Positions 18,480-28,084 are shown, counted from the first letter of the stretch. The stretch is 64,000 nt of DNA from Bacillus sp. B15-48 (GCF_016879755.1 NZ_WOFU01000002.1:186001-250000); one strand, 5' to 3'. Made by a program: numbers and translations. Notes: generated from the letters alone by a model not told the origin.

Positions 18480-20426
18480 ATGGAATTCTTTGAACGCTTT
18501 GCAATTCCACATCCAAGTCCAGCCATTTATGCCTCTATGGTTGCAATCGGACTAACGGTCATTGCAATTATCGCTGGATTAACCTATTTTAAAAAATGGG
18601 GCTACTTATGGCGCGAGTGGTTAACAACCGTTGACCATAAGCGGATTGGAATTATGTATTTAATCTCTGCTTTGCTTATGCTTTTCCGCGGCGGCGTTGA
18701 CGCAATTATGATGCGTGCACAACTTTCTGCCCCGGATAATACTTTGCTCGATTCACAGCACTACAATGAAATATTCACCACACACGGAATAGTCATGATC
18801 CTTTTCATGGCAATGCCGTTCATCTTTGCGATGATGAACTTTGTGATGCCTTTACAGATCGGTGCGCGCGACGTGGCGTTTCCACGGTTAAACGCATTAA
18901 GTTTTTGGCTCTTTTTCTTCGGAGCAATGTTATTTAATATCTCCTTCATCATTGGAGGTTCTCCTGATGCGGGTTGGACTTCGTATTTCCCGCTAGCTGG
19001 GAACGAGTTTAGTACTTCAGTAGGAACAAACTATTATATGCTTGCTATCCAAATCTCTGGAATTGGTTCACTAATGACCGGGATTAACATGATCACTACA
19101 ATTTTAAAAATGAGAGCACCTGGCATGACTTTAATGAAAATGCCGATGTTTACTTGGTCAACATTAATCGCGAACGTGATTATCGTGTTTGCTTTCCCTG
19201 TACTAACTGTTGCACTTGCAATGGGAACGTTCGATCGCTTGTTTGGAACTAATTTCTTTACTATGGATAACGGTGGAATGGATATGCTTTGGGCCAACCT
19301 TTTCTGGATTTGGGGCCATCCTGAAGTTTACATCTTGATTCTCCCAGCATTTGGTATTTACAGTGAAATTATTTCTACTTTTTCACAAAAAAATCTTTAT
19401 GGTTACAAATCAATGGTCGCCTCAATGGTTGTCATCTCGCTCCTTTCCTTTACAGTCTGGGTTCACCACTTCTATACAATGGGGCAAGGTGCATTAACAA
19501 ATAGTATTTTCTCAATTACAACGATGGCGATTGCCGTACCTACGGGTGTAAAAATCTTTAACTGGCTGCTAACGATGTGGAAAGGAAAAATAACGATTAC
19601 CACACCAATGCTTTATTCGCTTTTGTTTATTCCACTTTTTACCCTTGGTGGAGTAACAGGTGTCATGCTAGCAATGTCAGCAGCAGATTATCAGTACCAT
19701 AATACGATGTTCCTAGTTGCTCACTTCCATAATACGATTATCCCTGGTGTCGTATTTGCGATGTTAGCTGGTCTTACTTTTTATTGGCCAAAAATGTTTG
19801 GCTTCATGCTAAATGAACGACTTGGCAAATGGGGCGCATGGTTGCTTGCAATCGGCTTCTGTTTAACATTTTTCCCGATGTATATAACTGGTCTAGATGG
19901 TCAAGCTCGCCGGATGTACACGTATTCTGAAGTAACTGGATTTGGAACTTTAAATATGATCTCTTTCATCGGTGCGGCTATTATGGCCATCAGCTTTTTG
20001 GTTATTGTCTATAACATCTATTACAGCACTCGCTACGCTTCAAGGGATATTGGTGCAGATCCTTGGAATGCACGTACGATTGAATGGGCTACCCATAACC
20101 CTGTTCCACAATACAACTTTGCGATTACACCAGAAGTTAAATCATATGAAGCTTTATGGGATGCAAAGAAAAAAGGACATGTCTTGTTTAAAGGGAAATA
20201 CGAAAAAATTCACATGCCAAGCAATAGCGGTGTTCCGTTTATCATGAGTGCCATCTTCTTTGTTTGGGGATTCTCACTCGTGTTTAGCTTATGGATTCCT
20301 GCGATCATTGCGACACTTGGAATCTTTGCTTGCATGGCTCACCGTTCATTTGAGAAAGACGACGGTTATTATATTACTGTTGAAGAAATTGAAGAAACTG
20401 AAACAAAAATGCGAGGTGCTAAATAA
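18480..20426 (+). CDS. qoxB: Quinol oxidase subunit I
   Basis: The catalytic haem-copper subunit, reducing O2 to water and pumping protons. 648 aa, many membrane spans. Visible landmarks: [13 protein letters not shown] near the N-terminus, [14 protein letters not shown] with the low-spin haem His, [15 protein letters not shown] with the CuB His and the cross-linked Tyr, VHHFYTMG with the CuB His pair, and VAHFHNTI with the second haem ligands. RBS GAAGGGAG. Followed by qoxC with a one-base overlap. Confidence 0.97.
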   Translation: MEFFERFAIPHPSPAIYASMVAIGLTVIAIIAGLTYFKKWGYLWREWLTTVDHKRIGIMYLISALLMLFRGGVDAIMMRAQLSAPDNTLLDSQHYNEIFTTHGIVMILFMAMPFIFAMMNFVMPLQIGARDVAFPRLNALSFWLFFFGAMLFNISFIIGGSPDAGWTSYFPLAGNEFSTSVGTNYYMLAIQISGIGSLMTGINMITTILKMRAPGMTLMKMPMFTWSTLIANVIIVFAFPVLTVALAMGTFDRLFGTNFFTMDNGGMDMLWANLFWIWGHPEVYILILPAFGIYSEIISTFSQKNLYGYKSMVASMVVISLLSFTVWVHHFYTMGQGALTNSIFSITTMAIAVPTGVKIFNWLLTMWKGKITITTPMLYSLLFIPLFTLGGVTGVMLAMSAADYQYHNTMFLVAHFHNTIIPGVVFAMLAGLTFYWPKMFGFMLNERLGKWGAWLLAIGFCLTFFPMYITGLDGQARRMYTYSEVTGFGTLNMISFIGAAIMAISFLVIVYNIYYSTRYASRDIGADPWNARTIEWATHNPVPQYNFAITPEVKSYEALWDAKKKGHVLFKGKYEKIHMPSNSGVPFIMSAIFFVWGFSLVFSLWIPAIIATLGIFACMAHRSFEKDDGYYITVEEIEETETKMRGAK

Positions 20427-21022
20427 TGAAACTCAATAACTCGCTTCCACTTGAATATGGTACGGAACAAAATAATTTAAATGTATTAGGCTTTTGGATT
20501 TTCATTGGAGCAGAAATCATGCTCTTCGCTACCCTGTTTGCGTCCTATTTTACGCTTGAAAATCGTACAGGAAGCGGTCCTACTGGAGCTGAAATTTTTG
20601 AACTTACTCCTGTTCTGATTGAAACATTCCTACTGTTAACAAGTAGTTTTACCATTGGTCTAGGTGTTCATGCAATGCGACTTGGAAATAAGAAAGCAAT
20701 GCTTAGCTTCTTTGCGATTACCCTGTTACTTGGGCTTGCTTTCCTCGGTGTGGAAATTTATGAATTCTTCCACTATGTCCATGTTGGTGCAGGCATTCAA
20801 ACAAGTGCCTTCACTTCTATCCTATTATTAACATTAGGAACGCATGGAGCTCACGTGACCATTGGGTTATTCTGGGGGTTATTCATCATCCTACAAGTGA
20901 GAAAGCGCGGGTTAACACCACAAACGGCTAACAAATCATTCATTTTTTCGCTTTACTGGCATTTCCTTGATGTCGTTTGGATCTTTATCTTTAGCTTTAT
21001 CTACTTGAAAGGAATGATGTAA
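20426..21022 (+). CDS. qoxC: Quinol oxidase subunit III
   Basis: Subunit III of the aa3 quinol oxidase, 198 aa with five predicted membrane spans. Family text: LGFWIFIGAEIMLFATLFASY at the start, HGAHVTIGLFW in the middle and YWHFLDVVWIFIFSFIYL at the end. It overlaps the qoxB stop by one base (ATAATG) and precedes qoxD by two. Confidence 0.96.
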   Translation: MKLNNSLPLEYGTEQNNLNVLGFWIFIGAEIMLFATLFASYFTLENRTGSGPTGAEIFELTPVLIETFLLLTSSFTIGLGVHAMRLGNKKAMLSFFAITLLLGLAFLGVEIYEFFHYVHVGAGIQTSAFTSILLLTLGTHGAHVTIGLFWGLFIILQVRKRGLTPQTANKSFIFSLYWHFLDVVWIFIFSFIYLKGMM

Positions 21023-21024
21023 GA

Positions 21025-21309
21025 ATGAGAGAATTATTTCCAGCTAAACAGGTAATGGGCTTTGCCTTTTCCTTGTTACTAACTGTGATTGCCTTAGCTG
21101 TGTATTTCTTTGATATGTCCTTTCAAACTGGTATGATCATCCTGCTTCTTACTGCATTTGTTCAAGCTGGCGTTCAATTAACTGTGTTTATGCATGCTGG
21201 AGAAACCGAAGATAAGGCGGCAATCTATACAAATGTATACTACGGAGTAATTATCGCCCTGATAACAATTTTTGGAACGTTGCTCACAATGGTTTGGGAC
21301 ATGGGCTAA
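21025..21309 (+). CDS. qoxD: Quinol oxidase subunit IV
   Basis: Small three-span subunit IV (94 aa), needed for assembly of the oxidase. It has the typical pattern of alternating hydrophobic spans and the FVQAGVQLTVFMHAGE stretch found in CyoD/QoxD proteins. Last gene of the operon, followed by a strong terminator. Confidence 0.94.
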   Translation: MRELFPAKQVMGFAFSLLLTVIALAVYFFDMSFQTGMIILLLTAFVQAGVQLTVFMHAGETEDKAAIYTNVYYGVIIALITIFGTLLTMVWDMG

Positions 21310-21347
21310 GACATCATGCTAATTTAATTTAGAATTAAGTTTTATCT

Positions 21348-21381
21348 AAGGAGTGCCCTCTTCCAGGCACTCCTTATTTCA
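21348..21381 (+). terminator. qoxABCD terminator
   Basis: AAGGAGTGCC and GGCACTCCTT form a perfect ten-pair stem with an 11-base loop, followed by ATTT; it may also serve the convergent gene at 21374. Confidence 0.85.
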
Positions 21382-21652
21382 ACCTAAATGGAATAACGTT
21401 GTTATGATACCTTTTCGGTACTTCAACCCTTCCTTTGAGTTGGTTCATGTGCATTTCTTCAGTTGCTACAAAGAAAACCCCCATAATAAAGATAAAAACT
21501 GCCCCAACAATCGCTCCTAAACCAATTCCCACCACCAAATTATGATGAACGAAAAAACCAACTAAAAAGGTCACCAACCCGAGCGTAAAAGAACTACCAC
21601 CAATGATTTTTACCGCATTTAAAACCTTTATATATGCTGTTATAATAACCAC
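21374..21652 (-). CDS. Small membrane protein, unknown
   Basis: Up to 92 aa with two long hydrophobic segments (about 16-36 and 41-65, with GLGAIVGAVFIFIMGVFFVA in the second) and a basic C-terminal tail. The listed start is GTG at 21652, but AGAGAGG abuts it, so a start one or a few codons later (possibly a rare ATT or ATA) would be better spaced. Convergent to qox and overlapping its terminator. I do not recognise a family. Confidence 0.55.
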   Translation of the reverse strand: MVIITAYIKVLNAVKIIGGSSFTLGLVTFLVGFFVHHNLVVGIGLGAIVGAVFIFIMGVFFVATEEMHMNQLKGRVEVPKRYHNNVIPFRLK

Positions 21653-21845
21653 CCTCTCTTATAGATTACATAGTTTTTATCCGAAAATTCAGATAATATG
21701 GACAACAATAAAATGGAAAAAATCTTCCTTAATTTATACTTTAACAAAAAAAAGGTAAAAAGGACACAAAATGTTCACAAATACTTCATATTTTTTTCAT
21801 AATTTCATTATAATTACTTTTTTACAAGAATTATTAGAAAATGAA

Positions 21846-21875
21846 TTGACATCCACCGATTTACTGTAGTAAAGT
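21846..21875 (+). promoter_or_regulatory. Promoter of the metIC operon
   Basis: TTGACA at 21846-21851 and TAAAGT at 21870-21875 with 18 bases between, about 30 bases before the SAM riboswitch. Confidence 0.7.
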
Positions 21876-21902
21876 TTAGGGAAAATTATAAATCAAATAA
21901 AA

Positions 21903-22016
21903 TTCTTATCAAGAGAGGTTGAGGGTCTGGCCCTATGAAACCTCAGCAACCAGCAACGATTTTTGTTGAAAAGGTGCTAAGTCCAGCAAGTTATCAAACT
22001 TGGCAGATAAGAAGAA
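21903..22016 (+). promoter_or_regulatory. SAM riboswitch (S-box)
   Basis: Classical S-box order: CTTATCAAGAGAGGTTGAGG, then GGCCCTATGAAACCTCAGCA, AAGGTGCTAAGTCCAGCAAG, and the closing GGCAGATAAGAAG, which pairs back to TTCTTATC at the 5' end. SAM binding should stabilise the terminator at 22037-22070 and turn the methionine genes off. Confidence 0.96.
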
Positions 22017-22036
22017 GATTTCGTTCATAACACAGC

Positions 22037-22070
22037 CAAGTCTTCTTCTTGTAAGAAGACTTTTTTTATT
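22037..22070 (+). terminator. S-box terminator
   Basis: AAGTCTTCTT and AAGAAGACTT around CTTGT, followed by seven T residues. The 5' arm can pair alternatively with the AGAAGAAGATT at the end of the aptamer, giving the antiterminator. Confidence 0.88.
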
Positions 22071-22115
22071 TTTACTCACAACCTTTAAGAATATGCGGAC
22101 ATAGGAGTGTTGAAT

Positions 22116-23225
22116 ATGTTAAAAATCAATTCTAAATTAGCTCAAATTGGAAATCGTAGTGAAACAAGTACTGGTACTGTCAATCCACCAATCTACTTAT
22201 CCACCGCTTATCGTCATGCAGGAATTGGCCAATCAACTGGCTATGACTATACGAGAACCGGAAATCCTACCCGTGAAATACTAGAAAATGCAATTGCTGA
22301 CCTAGAAGGAGGAGATCGTGGGTTTGCCTGTAGCTCTGGAATGGGTGCCATCTTAACCGTACTTAATCTTTTTCAATCTGGTGACGAATGGCTTGTGTCA
22401 AAGGATTTGTATGGTGGTACATACAGAATCCTTGAACAAAGTTTTAAAAAATGGGGATTAAGTTGTCAATATATTGATATGAGCAATTTAGACACCGTTG
22501 CCGCTGCGGTTACGTCCAAAACAAAGGCGATTTTTATTGAAACACCGACCAATCCGCTCATGGAAACTGCTGATATTGAAGCAATTTCTAAGCTTGCTAA
22601 AGAAAAAGACATTCTTGTCATTGTTGATAATACCTTTTATACCCCTCTTATTCAAAAGCCTCTGACAATGGGTGCTGATATCGTCATTCATAGTGCAACA
22701 AAATATCTTGGTGGACATAATGACGTATTAGCGGGGCTAATTGTTGCTAAGGGGGAGGAACTTTGTGATTCCTTATTCCTTCATTTTAATGGTGGTGGAG
22801 CAGTTCTAAGCCCATTCGATTCTTGGCTGTTAATCCGTGGAATGAAAACATTGGCCTTAAGAATGGACAGACATGAAAAGAATGCTGGTGCACTTATAGA
22901 ATTCCTAAATGGACATGATGCTGTAACCGATGTCCTTTATCCAGGGCGTGGCGGAATGCTATCCTTCCGAATTAAGCATGAATCATGGGTAAATCCATTT
23001 TTACAAAACTTATCACTTATTACGTTTGCGGAAAGCCTCGGTGGAGTAGAAAGCTTTATCACTTACCCTGCCACTCAGACACATGCTGATATTCCAAAAG
23101 AAGTTCGGGAAGCAAATGGTGTTGATGATCGTTTGCTCCGCTTCTCAGTTGGAATTGAAGATGTTGAAGATATCAAAATGGACTTAGACCAAGCCTTTCA
23201 AAAGGCAAACCAGGAGAGATTATAA
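22116..23225 (+). CDS. metI: Cystathionine gamma-synthase / O-acetylhomoserine (thiol)-lyase
   Basis: PLP enzyme of transsulfuration, making cystathionine (or homocysteine) from an activated homoserine. ATG at 22116 is preferred because AGGAG lies 8 bases before it; 369 aa. Seen: YDYTRTGNPTREILE, CSSGMGAILTVL, YGGTYR, ETPTNPLMETADI, VDNTFYTP and the PLP lysine in HSATKYLGGHNDV. The C-terminal domain has SLGGVESFITYPATQTHAD and LLRFSVGIED. Directly behind the S-box, overlapping metC by one base. Confidence 0.93.
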   Translation: MLKINSKLAQIGNRSETSTGTVNPPIYLSTAYRHAGIGQSTGYDYTRTGNPTREILENAIADLEGGDRGFACSSGMGAILTVLNLFQSGDEWLVSKDLYGGTYRILEQSFKKWGLSCQYIDMSNLDTVAAAVTSKTKAIFIETPTNPLMETADIEAISKLAKEKDILVIVDNTFYTPLIQKPLTMGADIVIHSATKYLGGHNDVLAGLIVAKGEELCDSLFLHFNGGGAVLSPFDSWLLIRGMKTLALRMDRHEKNAGALIEFLNGHDAVTDVLYPGRGGMLSFRIKHESWVNPFLQNLSLITFAESLGGVESFITYPATQTHADIPKEVREANGVDDRLLRFSVGIEDVEDIKMDLDQAFQKANQERL

Positions 23226-24403
23226 TGGCAAATTACGAATATTCTTTTGAAACGCAATTACTTCATAATAAACATAAATTTGACTCTGCTACTGGAGCAG
23301 TAAGCGTACCTATCCAGCATGCATCGACGTTTCATCAACCATCTGTCGACGAATTTGGAAAATTCGACTACAGTCGCAGTTTAAACCCAACGCGCGAAGC
23401 CCTTGAAGAGCTGATTGCAGAGATGGAAGGTGGTACGAGAGGATTTGCATTTTCTTCAGGAATGGCGGCCATTTCTACCGCTTTTCTCCTGTTATCACAA
23501 GGAGACCATATTGTCATTACTGAGGATGTATATGGCGGTACCTTCCGAATGGTTACTACTGTACTTAACCGATTCGGAATTGAACATACATTTGTTGATA
23601 TGACGAATATTGACGAAGTGAAAGCGGCTGTACAACCGAATACGAAGCTCCTCTATATGGAGACCCCGTCTAATCCATTAATGAAAGTAACTGACATCCA
23701 GGCTGTCGTCGAACTAGCAAAAGAAATTGGTGCGCTTACCTTTGTCGACAACACATTCATGACTCCCCTTCTTCAGCGTCCTTTGGACCTTGGAGTCGAT
23801 GTTGTGCTTCATAGTGCTACGAAGTTCTTAGGAGGTCATAGTGACACCTTATCAGGCTTAGCTGTTGTAAAAGATGAAGAACTTGGTAAAAAGCTCTATA
23901 CGTTGCAGAATTCTTTTGGAGCTGTTCTAGGTGTCCAAGATGCTTGGCTCGTAATGAGAGGAATTAAAACATTATCAGTAAGACTGAAGCAAGCTCAGGC
24001 GAGTGCACAAGAAATCGCTCAGTTCTTAAAAGATCACCCTCTTATAAAGAAAGTTCACTATCCGGGGTTAGAGGAGCACCCACAATATCAAATCCATAGC
24101 CAGCAATCTGAAGGTCCAGGGGCAGTATTATCATTTGAACTAGAGAACGAAACGCTTTTCAATGAATTTGTTAAGCATGTAAAACTGCCGGTATTTGCAG
24201 TTAGCCTTGGAGGCGTGGAATCAATTTTGTCCTATCCGACGAAAATGTCTCATGCTGCGATGCCTGAGGCTGAACGAGCAAAACGCGGAATCACAAATAC
24301 GCTCCTTCGTCTTTCTGTAGGTCTAGAAAGTCCAAATGATATTATTAGTGACTTCACTCAAGCTTTGGAAGCTGGTTCTCGTAACTTAATTAAGGAGAGA
24401 TGA
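23225..24403 (+). CDS. metC: Cystathionine beta-lyase
   Basis: Splits cystathionine to homocysteine, pyruvate and ammonia. 392 aa, a paralogue of the preceding gene with the same landmarks: FDYSRSLNPTREALE, SSGMAAISTAF, ETPSNPLMKVTDI, VDNTFMTPLLQ, PLP lysine in HSATKFLGGHSDT and SLGGVESILSYPTKMSHA. Start ATG in TAATG overlap with metI. It ends in an ATGA overlap with the broken yitJ gene, showing that the original operon continued. Confidence 0.93.
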   Translation: MANYEYSFETQLLHNKHKFDSATGAVSVPIQHASTFHQPSVDEFGKFDYSRSLNPTREALEELIAEMEGGTRGFAFSSGMAAISTAFLLLSQGDHIVITEDVYGGTFRMVTTVLNRFGIEHTFVDMTNIDEVKAAVQPNTKLLYMETPSNPLMKVTDIQAVVELAKEIGALTFVDNTFMTPLLQRPLDLGVDVVLHSATKFLGGHSDTLSGLAVVKDEELGKKLYTLQNSFGAVLGVQDAWLVMRGIKTLSVRLKQAQASAQEIAQFLKDHPLIKKVHYPGLEEHPQYQIHSQQSEGPGAVLSFELENETLFNEFVKHVKLPVFAVSLGGVESILSYPTKMSHAAMPEAERAKRGITNTLLRLSVGLESPNDIISDFTQALEAGSRNLIKER

Positions 24404-24890
24404 GTCGAATGAGGTTGCTAGATCGCTTGAAAACAGAAATTTTAATAGCGGATGGCGCCATCAGTACCCTTCTCCACTCCTACGGAACAGATAGTTGTTT
24501 TGAAGAATTTAATCTCTCCCGCCCCAATGATATAGTAAAAATTCATCAAGCCTATATCGAGGCCGGTGCAGACATTATTCAAACGAATACGTATGCGGCA
24601 AACTATATCAAACTACAGAGATATGGTTTAGAGGATCAAGTAGCAGATATTAATCGTGCTGCCGTTAAGCTCGCTAGAAAGGCAGCCAGTGAAACTACTT
24701 TTGTATTAGGAACGATTGGTGGAATTCGCGGTCTCCACCCTACAACGATTACGTTGGAAGAGATAAAAACTTGTTTTGAAGAGCAACTTGAATGTTTACT
24801 ATCTGAGGAAGTTGATGGCATTCTCCTTGAAACCTATTATGATTTTACTGAATTAGAAGCAGTTTTGGCTATTGCTCGCGAGAAGACAGA
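24400..24890 (+). pseudogene. Remnant of yitJ (homocysteine methyltransferase domain, 5' part only)
   Basis: The first ~163 codons match the homocysteine S-methyltransferase domain of the B. subtilis YitJ type (usually ~610 aa with a C-terminal methylenetetrahydrofolate reductase): ILIADGAISTLL, HQAYIEAGADIIQTNTYAA, VLGTIGGIRGLHP, VDGILLETYYDFTELEA. The match stops at AIAREKTE, before the zinc-binding Cys residues, and the frame then runs into a TGA at 24904. The substrate, zinc and MTHFR parts are gone. In-frame coupling to metC (ATGA) is preserved. Non-functional, or at best a short orphan domain. Confidence 0.85.
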
Positions 24891-25710
24891 AAATTTAAGC
24901 GATTGATATCCGAAGGTAAAATTGAGGAAGCAGCTGAAGTTGCCCGAGCTCAAGTTAAAAATGGTGCCGGCTTATCTGGGCTGTTTGAAAAATCGGCACA
25001 GCAAATGGTACTGACATCACATGATATGAAAAAGGCCGGAATTGATACTCCAATATTGGTTGGTGGAGCAGCTCTCACTCGCAAGTTTACTGATAATAAG
25101 ATTGCAAGCGAGTATGACGGACTTGTTTTATATGCTAAAGATGCAATGAATGGCTTATCTCTCGCTAACCAGCTTCGTGACCCTAATGAGGTTGAAAAAA
25201 TTATTGCTGAGAAAAAAGAAAAAGTTGCAACTCAAACGACAAAAATGGATACGAGCGTGAAATCAGCAACCGCTACAGCCGTATTGACAAGGCCGAAAAC
25301 GGTAAGTAAGGCACCAGTACTTGTGCCACAGGACTTAAAGAAACATCTGCTAAAATCGTATACACTTAGCCATGTAGAACCTTATATCAATAAACAAATG
25401 TTGATTGGACACCACCTTGGTGTGAAAGGAAAAATTGAAAATCTTCTTGCTCAAGGTGATAAAAAAGCGTTAATGGTTCATGACGTTGTTCAATCATTGT
25501 TGTCCGAGGCATCAGAAAATCAGTGGATTTCACCACGAGCAGTATACCAGTTCTTCCCTGCTCAATCGGATGGAAACAAAATCCTCATTTATGATCCTGA
25601 ACAGCCTAATAAAGTGATTGAAACATTTGAATTTCCGCGTCAAGAAAGCCTCAGTAACTGCGATTGTTTTCTCTCATCCAGAAGCTAGATATTTTAATGT
25701 GTTAAGATAA
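24891..25710 (+). pseudogene. Remnant of metH (cobalamin-dependent methionine synthase) with internal deletions
   Basis: From 24891 the frame shifts and reads FKRLISEGKIEEAAEVARAQ, the start of the MetH pterin-binding domain. At about 24968 (VKNGA then GLSGLFEKSAQQMV) it jumps to the late cobalamin-binding domain (PILVGGAALTRKFT, YDGLVLYAKDAMNGL). The activation domain follows (GHHLGVKGK, WISPRAVYQFFPA). Near 25645 it is broken again: after FEFPRQ the frame changes and ASVTAIVFSHPEARYFNVLR, the usual MetH C-terminus, ends at 25710. About 270 of the usual ~1,150 residues remain. The cobalamin His motif (DxHxxG) is missing. Clearly a decayed gene. Confidence 0.88.
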
Positions 25711-25713
25711 CCT

Positions 25714-25765
25714 AAAAGGGCAGGCTTCTTCTCTATTATAGTCGAGAAGAAACCTGCCCTTATTT
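25714..25765 (+). terminator. Terminator of the met operon
   Basis: AAGGGCAGG-TTCTTCTC pairs with GAGAAGAA-CCTGCCCTT, a long stem followed by ATTTTT. Confidence 0.85.
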
Positions 25766-25847
25766 TTGGAAGGAAAAAATTCTATTCTCCACCTATTTTT
25801 CGTATTCCTTCGCCTTTTCCTATTAGGGAATGGGCTATTTTGTTTGA

Positions 25848-26249
25848 TTAAACAATTTTATAAACGACTTGTCCGGCTAGTACTTGCTTTCCAAGTTGAT
25901 TCACTGCCTCTACATCGAAAGTAAGCAGATTGCTGTTTCTTTCTTTTAATTCAGCTTTTAAAGTCACTATATCGTTTAAAAAGACCATTCCTTTAAAGCG
26001 AATTGAAAAATCCTGAATAAACCCTTCTTCATAATACGGAGTAAATAACTTCGAAAGATTGCCCATCGTCCACATCCCGTGGGCAATAATTCCTGGTAAC
26101 CCTGTATTTTTTGCTTCATCATCAATTGTATGAATTGGGTTAAAATCACCAGATGCACCAGAATATTTGATTAAATCCATTCTTGAGACTGGATTAAGCT
26201 GAATCTCTAGGAGGTTATCGCCTACCAGCATGTCGGTAATCTGAGTCAT
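25848..26249 (-). CDS. MaoC-like (R)-hydratase / 3-hydroxyacyl dehydratase, subunit B type
   Basis: 133 aa hot-dog-fold protein. It has the hydratase-2 motif region YSGASGDFNPIHTIDDEA with the catalytic Asp (GDFNPIH), then GIIAHGMWTMG. Such proteins hydrate or dehydrate acyl thioesters, as in the mycobacterial HadAB pair. It starts in an ATGA overlap with the upstream partner gene, so the two products probably form a heterodimer. The acyl carrier (CoA or ACP) cannot be told. Confidence 0.82.
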   Translation of the reverse strand: MTQITDMLVGDNLLEIQLNPVSRMDLIKYSGASGDFNPIHTIDDEAKNTGLPGIIAHGMWTMGNLSKLFTPYYEEGFIQDFSIRFKGMVFLNDIVTLKAELKERNSNLLTFDVEAVNQLGKQVLAGQVVYKIV

Positions 26250-26695
26250 ACGTTCATCTCCTTCCGAACCTTCTCTGTGATGATCATCACTAATTCTGAA
26301 GTGAAGATGGTGTTCCCTAATTCATCCTCACCATTATTCTCATATACAATAAAGGTCATTTTTCCACTGCCACCGTCTCTCTCGTAGCAATCTTTTACTT
26401 TTGTATAGCAATATACAGTTTCACCTACGAATAATGGTCGCTCATAATGATAGGATTGTTGACCATGAATCAAACCCCTTTCTGGCCAAACTAACCCAGA
26501 AATCTCACCAAAATCAAATACTCTCGGAAAAGTTGCTGGAGCAATATTTCTACCATACCGAGAGTTTTTCCCTGTTTCCTCATCAACATAAATTGGATGA
26601 GCATCCCCTATAGCCTCAGCAAATTTTTTTACTGCGCCGCGTTCAACCGCATTTTTGACCTTATTAGAAACCTTACCAATCAAATTTTCGTACAC
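26246..26695 (-). CDS. MaoC-like N-terminal (FAS1-type) dehydratase, subunit A type
   Basis: 149 aa, hot-dog fold of the non-catalytic partner type: ERGAVKKFAEAIGDAHPIYVDE at the N-terminus, RNIAPATFPRVFDFG in the middle and QQSYHYERPLFVGETVYC later. This arrangement matches HadA-type partners of MaoC hydratases, which bind the acyl chain. Start GTG at 26695 with a GGGGG-containing RBS. Two-gene operon with 25848-26249. Confidence 0.82.
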   Translation of the reverse strand: MYENLIGKVSNKVKNAVERGAVKKFAEAIGDAHPIYVDEETGKNSRYGRNIAPATFPRVFDFGEISGLVWPERGLIHGQQSYHYERPLFVGETVYCYTKVKDCYERDGGSGKMTFIVYENNGEDELGNTIFTSELVMIITEKVRKEMNV

Positions 26696-26888
26696 CCTCG
26701 TTCCCCCTTTTAAAAATGATCATATGTAATCACTTGCCAATCAGCAAATCATCCGATTTCAGACTTTATGCTTGTACACAATAACGTAGTTCCCTAAGAA
26801 CCAGGATGTAATTTGCATATAATTACATTATATTCAAAAATTTCAGAAATCACAAGAGGTGCAAATTGTAGGATATTGTCTAATTATA

Positions 26889-26936
26889 TAAAAACCTCCC
26901 GCTGTGTCATTTTTTAGACCAACGGGAGGGTTTTTT
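26889..26936. terminator. Terminator after ppiB
   Basis: AAAACCTCCCG and CGGGAGGGTTTTTT pair around a 21-base loop, with T tracts on both strands. Confidence 0.8.
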
Positions 26937-27369
26937 AATCTTCTATAACTACCTTTTCCATAACATCCCCATTTTTCATTGCTTGTGCAGCCTCAAGACC
27001 GGATGTTACTTTTCCAAAAACAGTATGAACACCATTCAAATGCGGCTGCGGCTCATGAACGATGAAGAATTGGCTGCCACCAGTATCCTTACCCGCATGA
27101 GCCATTGATAAAGCACCTGCTACATGCATATGAGGGTTTCCTTGTGTTTCACATTTGATCGTGTAACCAGGACCTCCTGTACCAGTTCCCTGAGGGCATC
27201 CTCCTTGTGAAACAAATCCCGGAATGACACGGTGGAAGGATAATCCATTATAGAAACCTTCTTTTACCAACTTTTCAAAGTTTTCAACTGTACCTGGAGC
27301 TTCATTTGAATATAATTCAAACTCAATTTTATCTCCACTTTGCATTTGTATGTATCCCTTTTTCGTCAT
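26935..27369 (-). CDS. ppiB: Peptidyl-prolyl cis-trans isomerase B (cyclophilin)
   Basis: Cytosolic cyclophilin, 144 aa (B. subtilis PpiB 143). Seen: [39 protein letters not shown] with the catalytic Arg, [19 protein letters not shown] and [17 protein letters not shown] with AAGGAG upstream. Single gene. Confidence 0.96.
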   Translation of the reverse strand: MTKKGYIQMQSGDKIEFELYSNEAPGTVENFEKLVKEGFYNGLSFHRVIPGFVSQGGCPQGTGTGGPGYTIKCETQGNPHMHVAGALSMAHAGKDTGGSQFFIVHEPQPHLNGVHTVFGKVTSGLEAAQAMKNGDVMEKVVIED

Positions 27370-27480
27370 ATAAAAACAACTCCTTCGTTTAAAATCAAAG
27401 TTATCATACCATTTTTTTTAGATAAAATAAAAGTCCTAGCCTATTTTTCTTCAAAAGAATTTATGATACAATTACAAAAG

Positions 27481-27554
27481 CTTCTCCCGAACATTTCGCT
27501 CGTTGCGGGACACTTAACCACTGTACGGACGGGAGAAGGCCTGCTTATGCAGGG
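27481..27554. other. Unassigned structured intergenic stretch
   Basis: CTTCTCCCG (27481-27489) can pair with CGGGAGAAG (27530-27538), enclosing a GC-rich 40-base loop, and CCTGC-TTAT-GCAGG forms a second hairpin right after it. It lies between the Mug-type gene and ppiB. It could be a small RNA, a leader or a terminator remnant; I do not recognise a family. Confidence 0.35.
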
Positions 27555-27565
27555 GATATAGACTA

Positions 27566-28084
27566 CTACGTGTCACTAACCGTTAGCCTTAACTGATTAA
27601 GCTCTTGATAAATACAAACAATTTCCTCCAAATTCATTCGAACCAGTCCACTAGAGGATGGGGCGACAAAATCAATTGTCCCCTTAACAATTAATTCATC
27701 CTGAATTCCCCACCCCACATCTTTTTTCTTACTATATGCCTGATAAACTCCTTTTCCTACAAAACAAGCAATCTTAGGACGAAACTTTTCTATTTTTTGT
27801 TTGAGCTGTTCTCCCCCCTCTTTATATTCTACCTTTGTTATTTCATCCGCTCCTTTAGTTGGCCGGGAAACGATATTTGTGAGACCATACCCAATTTCCA
27901 ATAGTCTCCTATCCTCTGAAGAAGCATATTTCCTTGAAGTTAATCCAGCTTTATATAAAATCGTCCAAAAACGATTATTCGGATTAGCATAATGATGACC
28001 TGTTTCACTTGAGCGAATACTTGGATTATACCCGATAAAAACGATATCAAGATTTGGATTTAAATGATCAGCAATTGACTTCAT
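27566..28084 (-). CDS. Mismatch-specific uracil/thymine DNA glycosylase (Mug family)
   Basis: Removes uracil or ethenocytosine from G mismatches, opening base-excision repair. ATG at 28084 is chosen for its AGGTGAGG RBS (the frame is open 16 codons further); 172 aa. Motif 1 is GYNPSIRSSETGHHYANPNNRFW, shown here in part (GYNPSIRS, NPNNRFW), matching E. coli Mug GINPGLSS and HPANRFW; the Asn is catalytic. GLTNIVSRPTKGADE, ACFVGKG and the second motif PSSSGLVRMN follow. The Tyr in place of Ile in motif 1 is a modest variation. Confidence 0.88.
   Translation of the reverse strand: MKSIADHLNPNLDIVFIGYNPSIRSSETGHHYANPNNRFWTILYKAGLTSRKYASSEDRRLLEIGYGLTNIVSRPTKGADEITKVEYKEGGEQLKQKIEKFRPKIACFVGKGVYQAYSKKKDVGWGIQDELIVKGTIDFVAPSSSGLVRMNLEEIVCIYQELNQLRLTVSDT

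Noticed and set aside
24400-25688. Two small intact genes (a methyltransferase of 168 aa and a 261-aa corrinoid protein)
   Set aside because: Both are mosaics of YitJ and MetH pieces with missing catalytic and zinc- or cobalamin-binding parts, and the MetH C-terminus continues in another frame.
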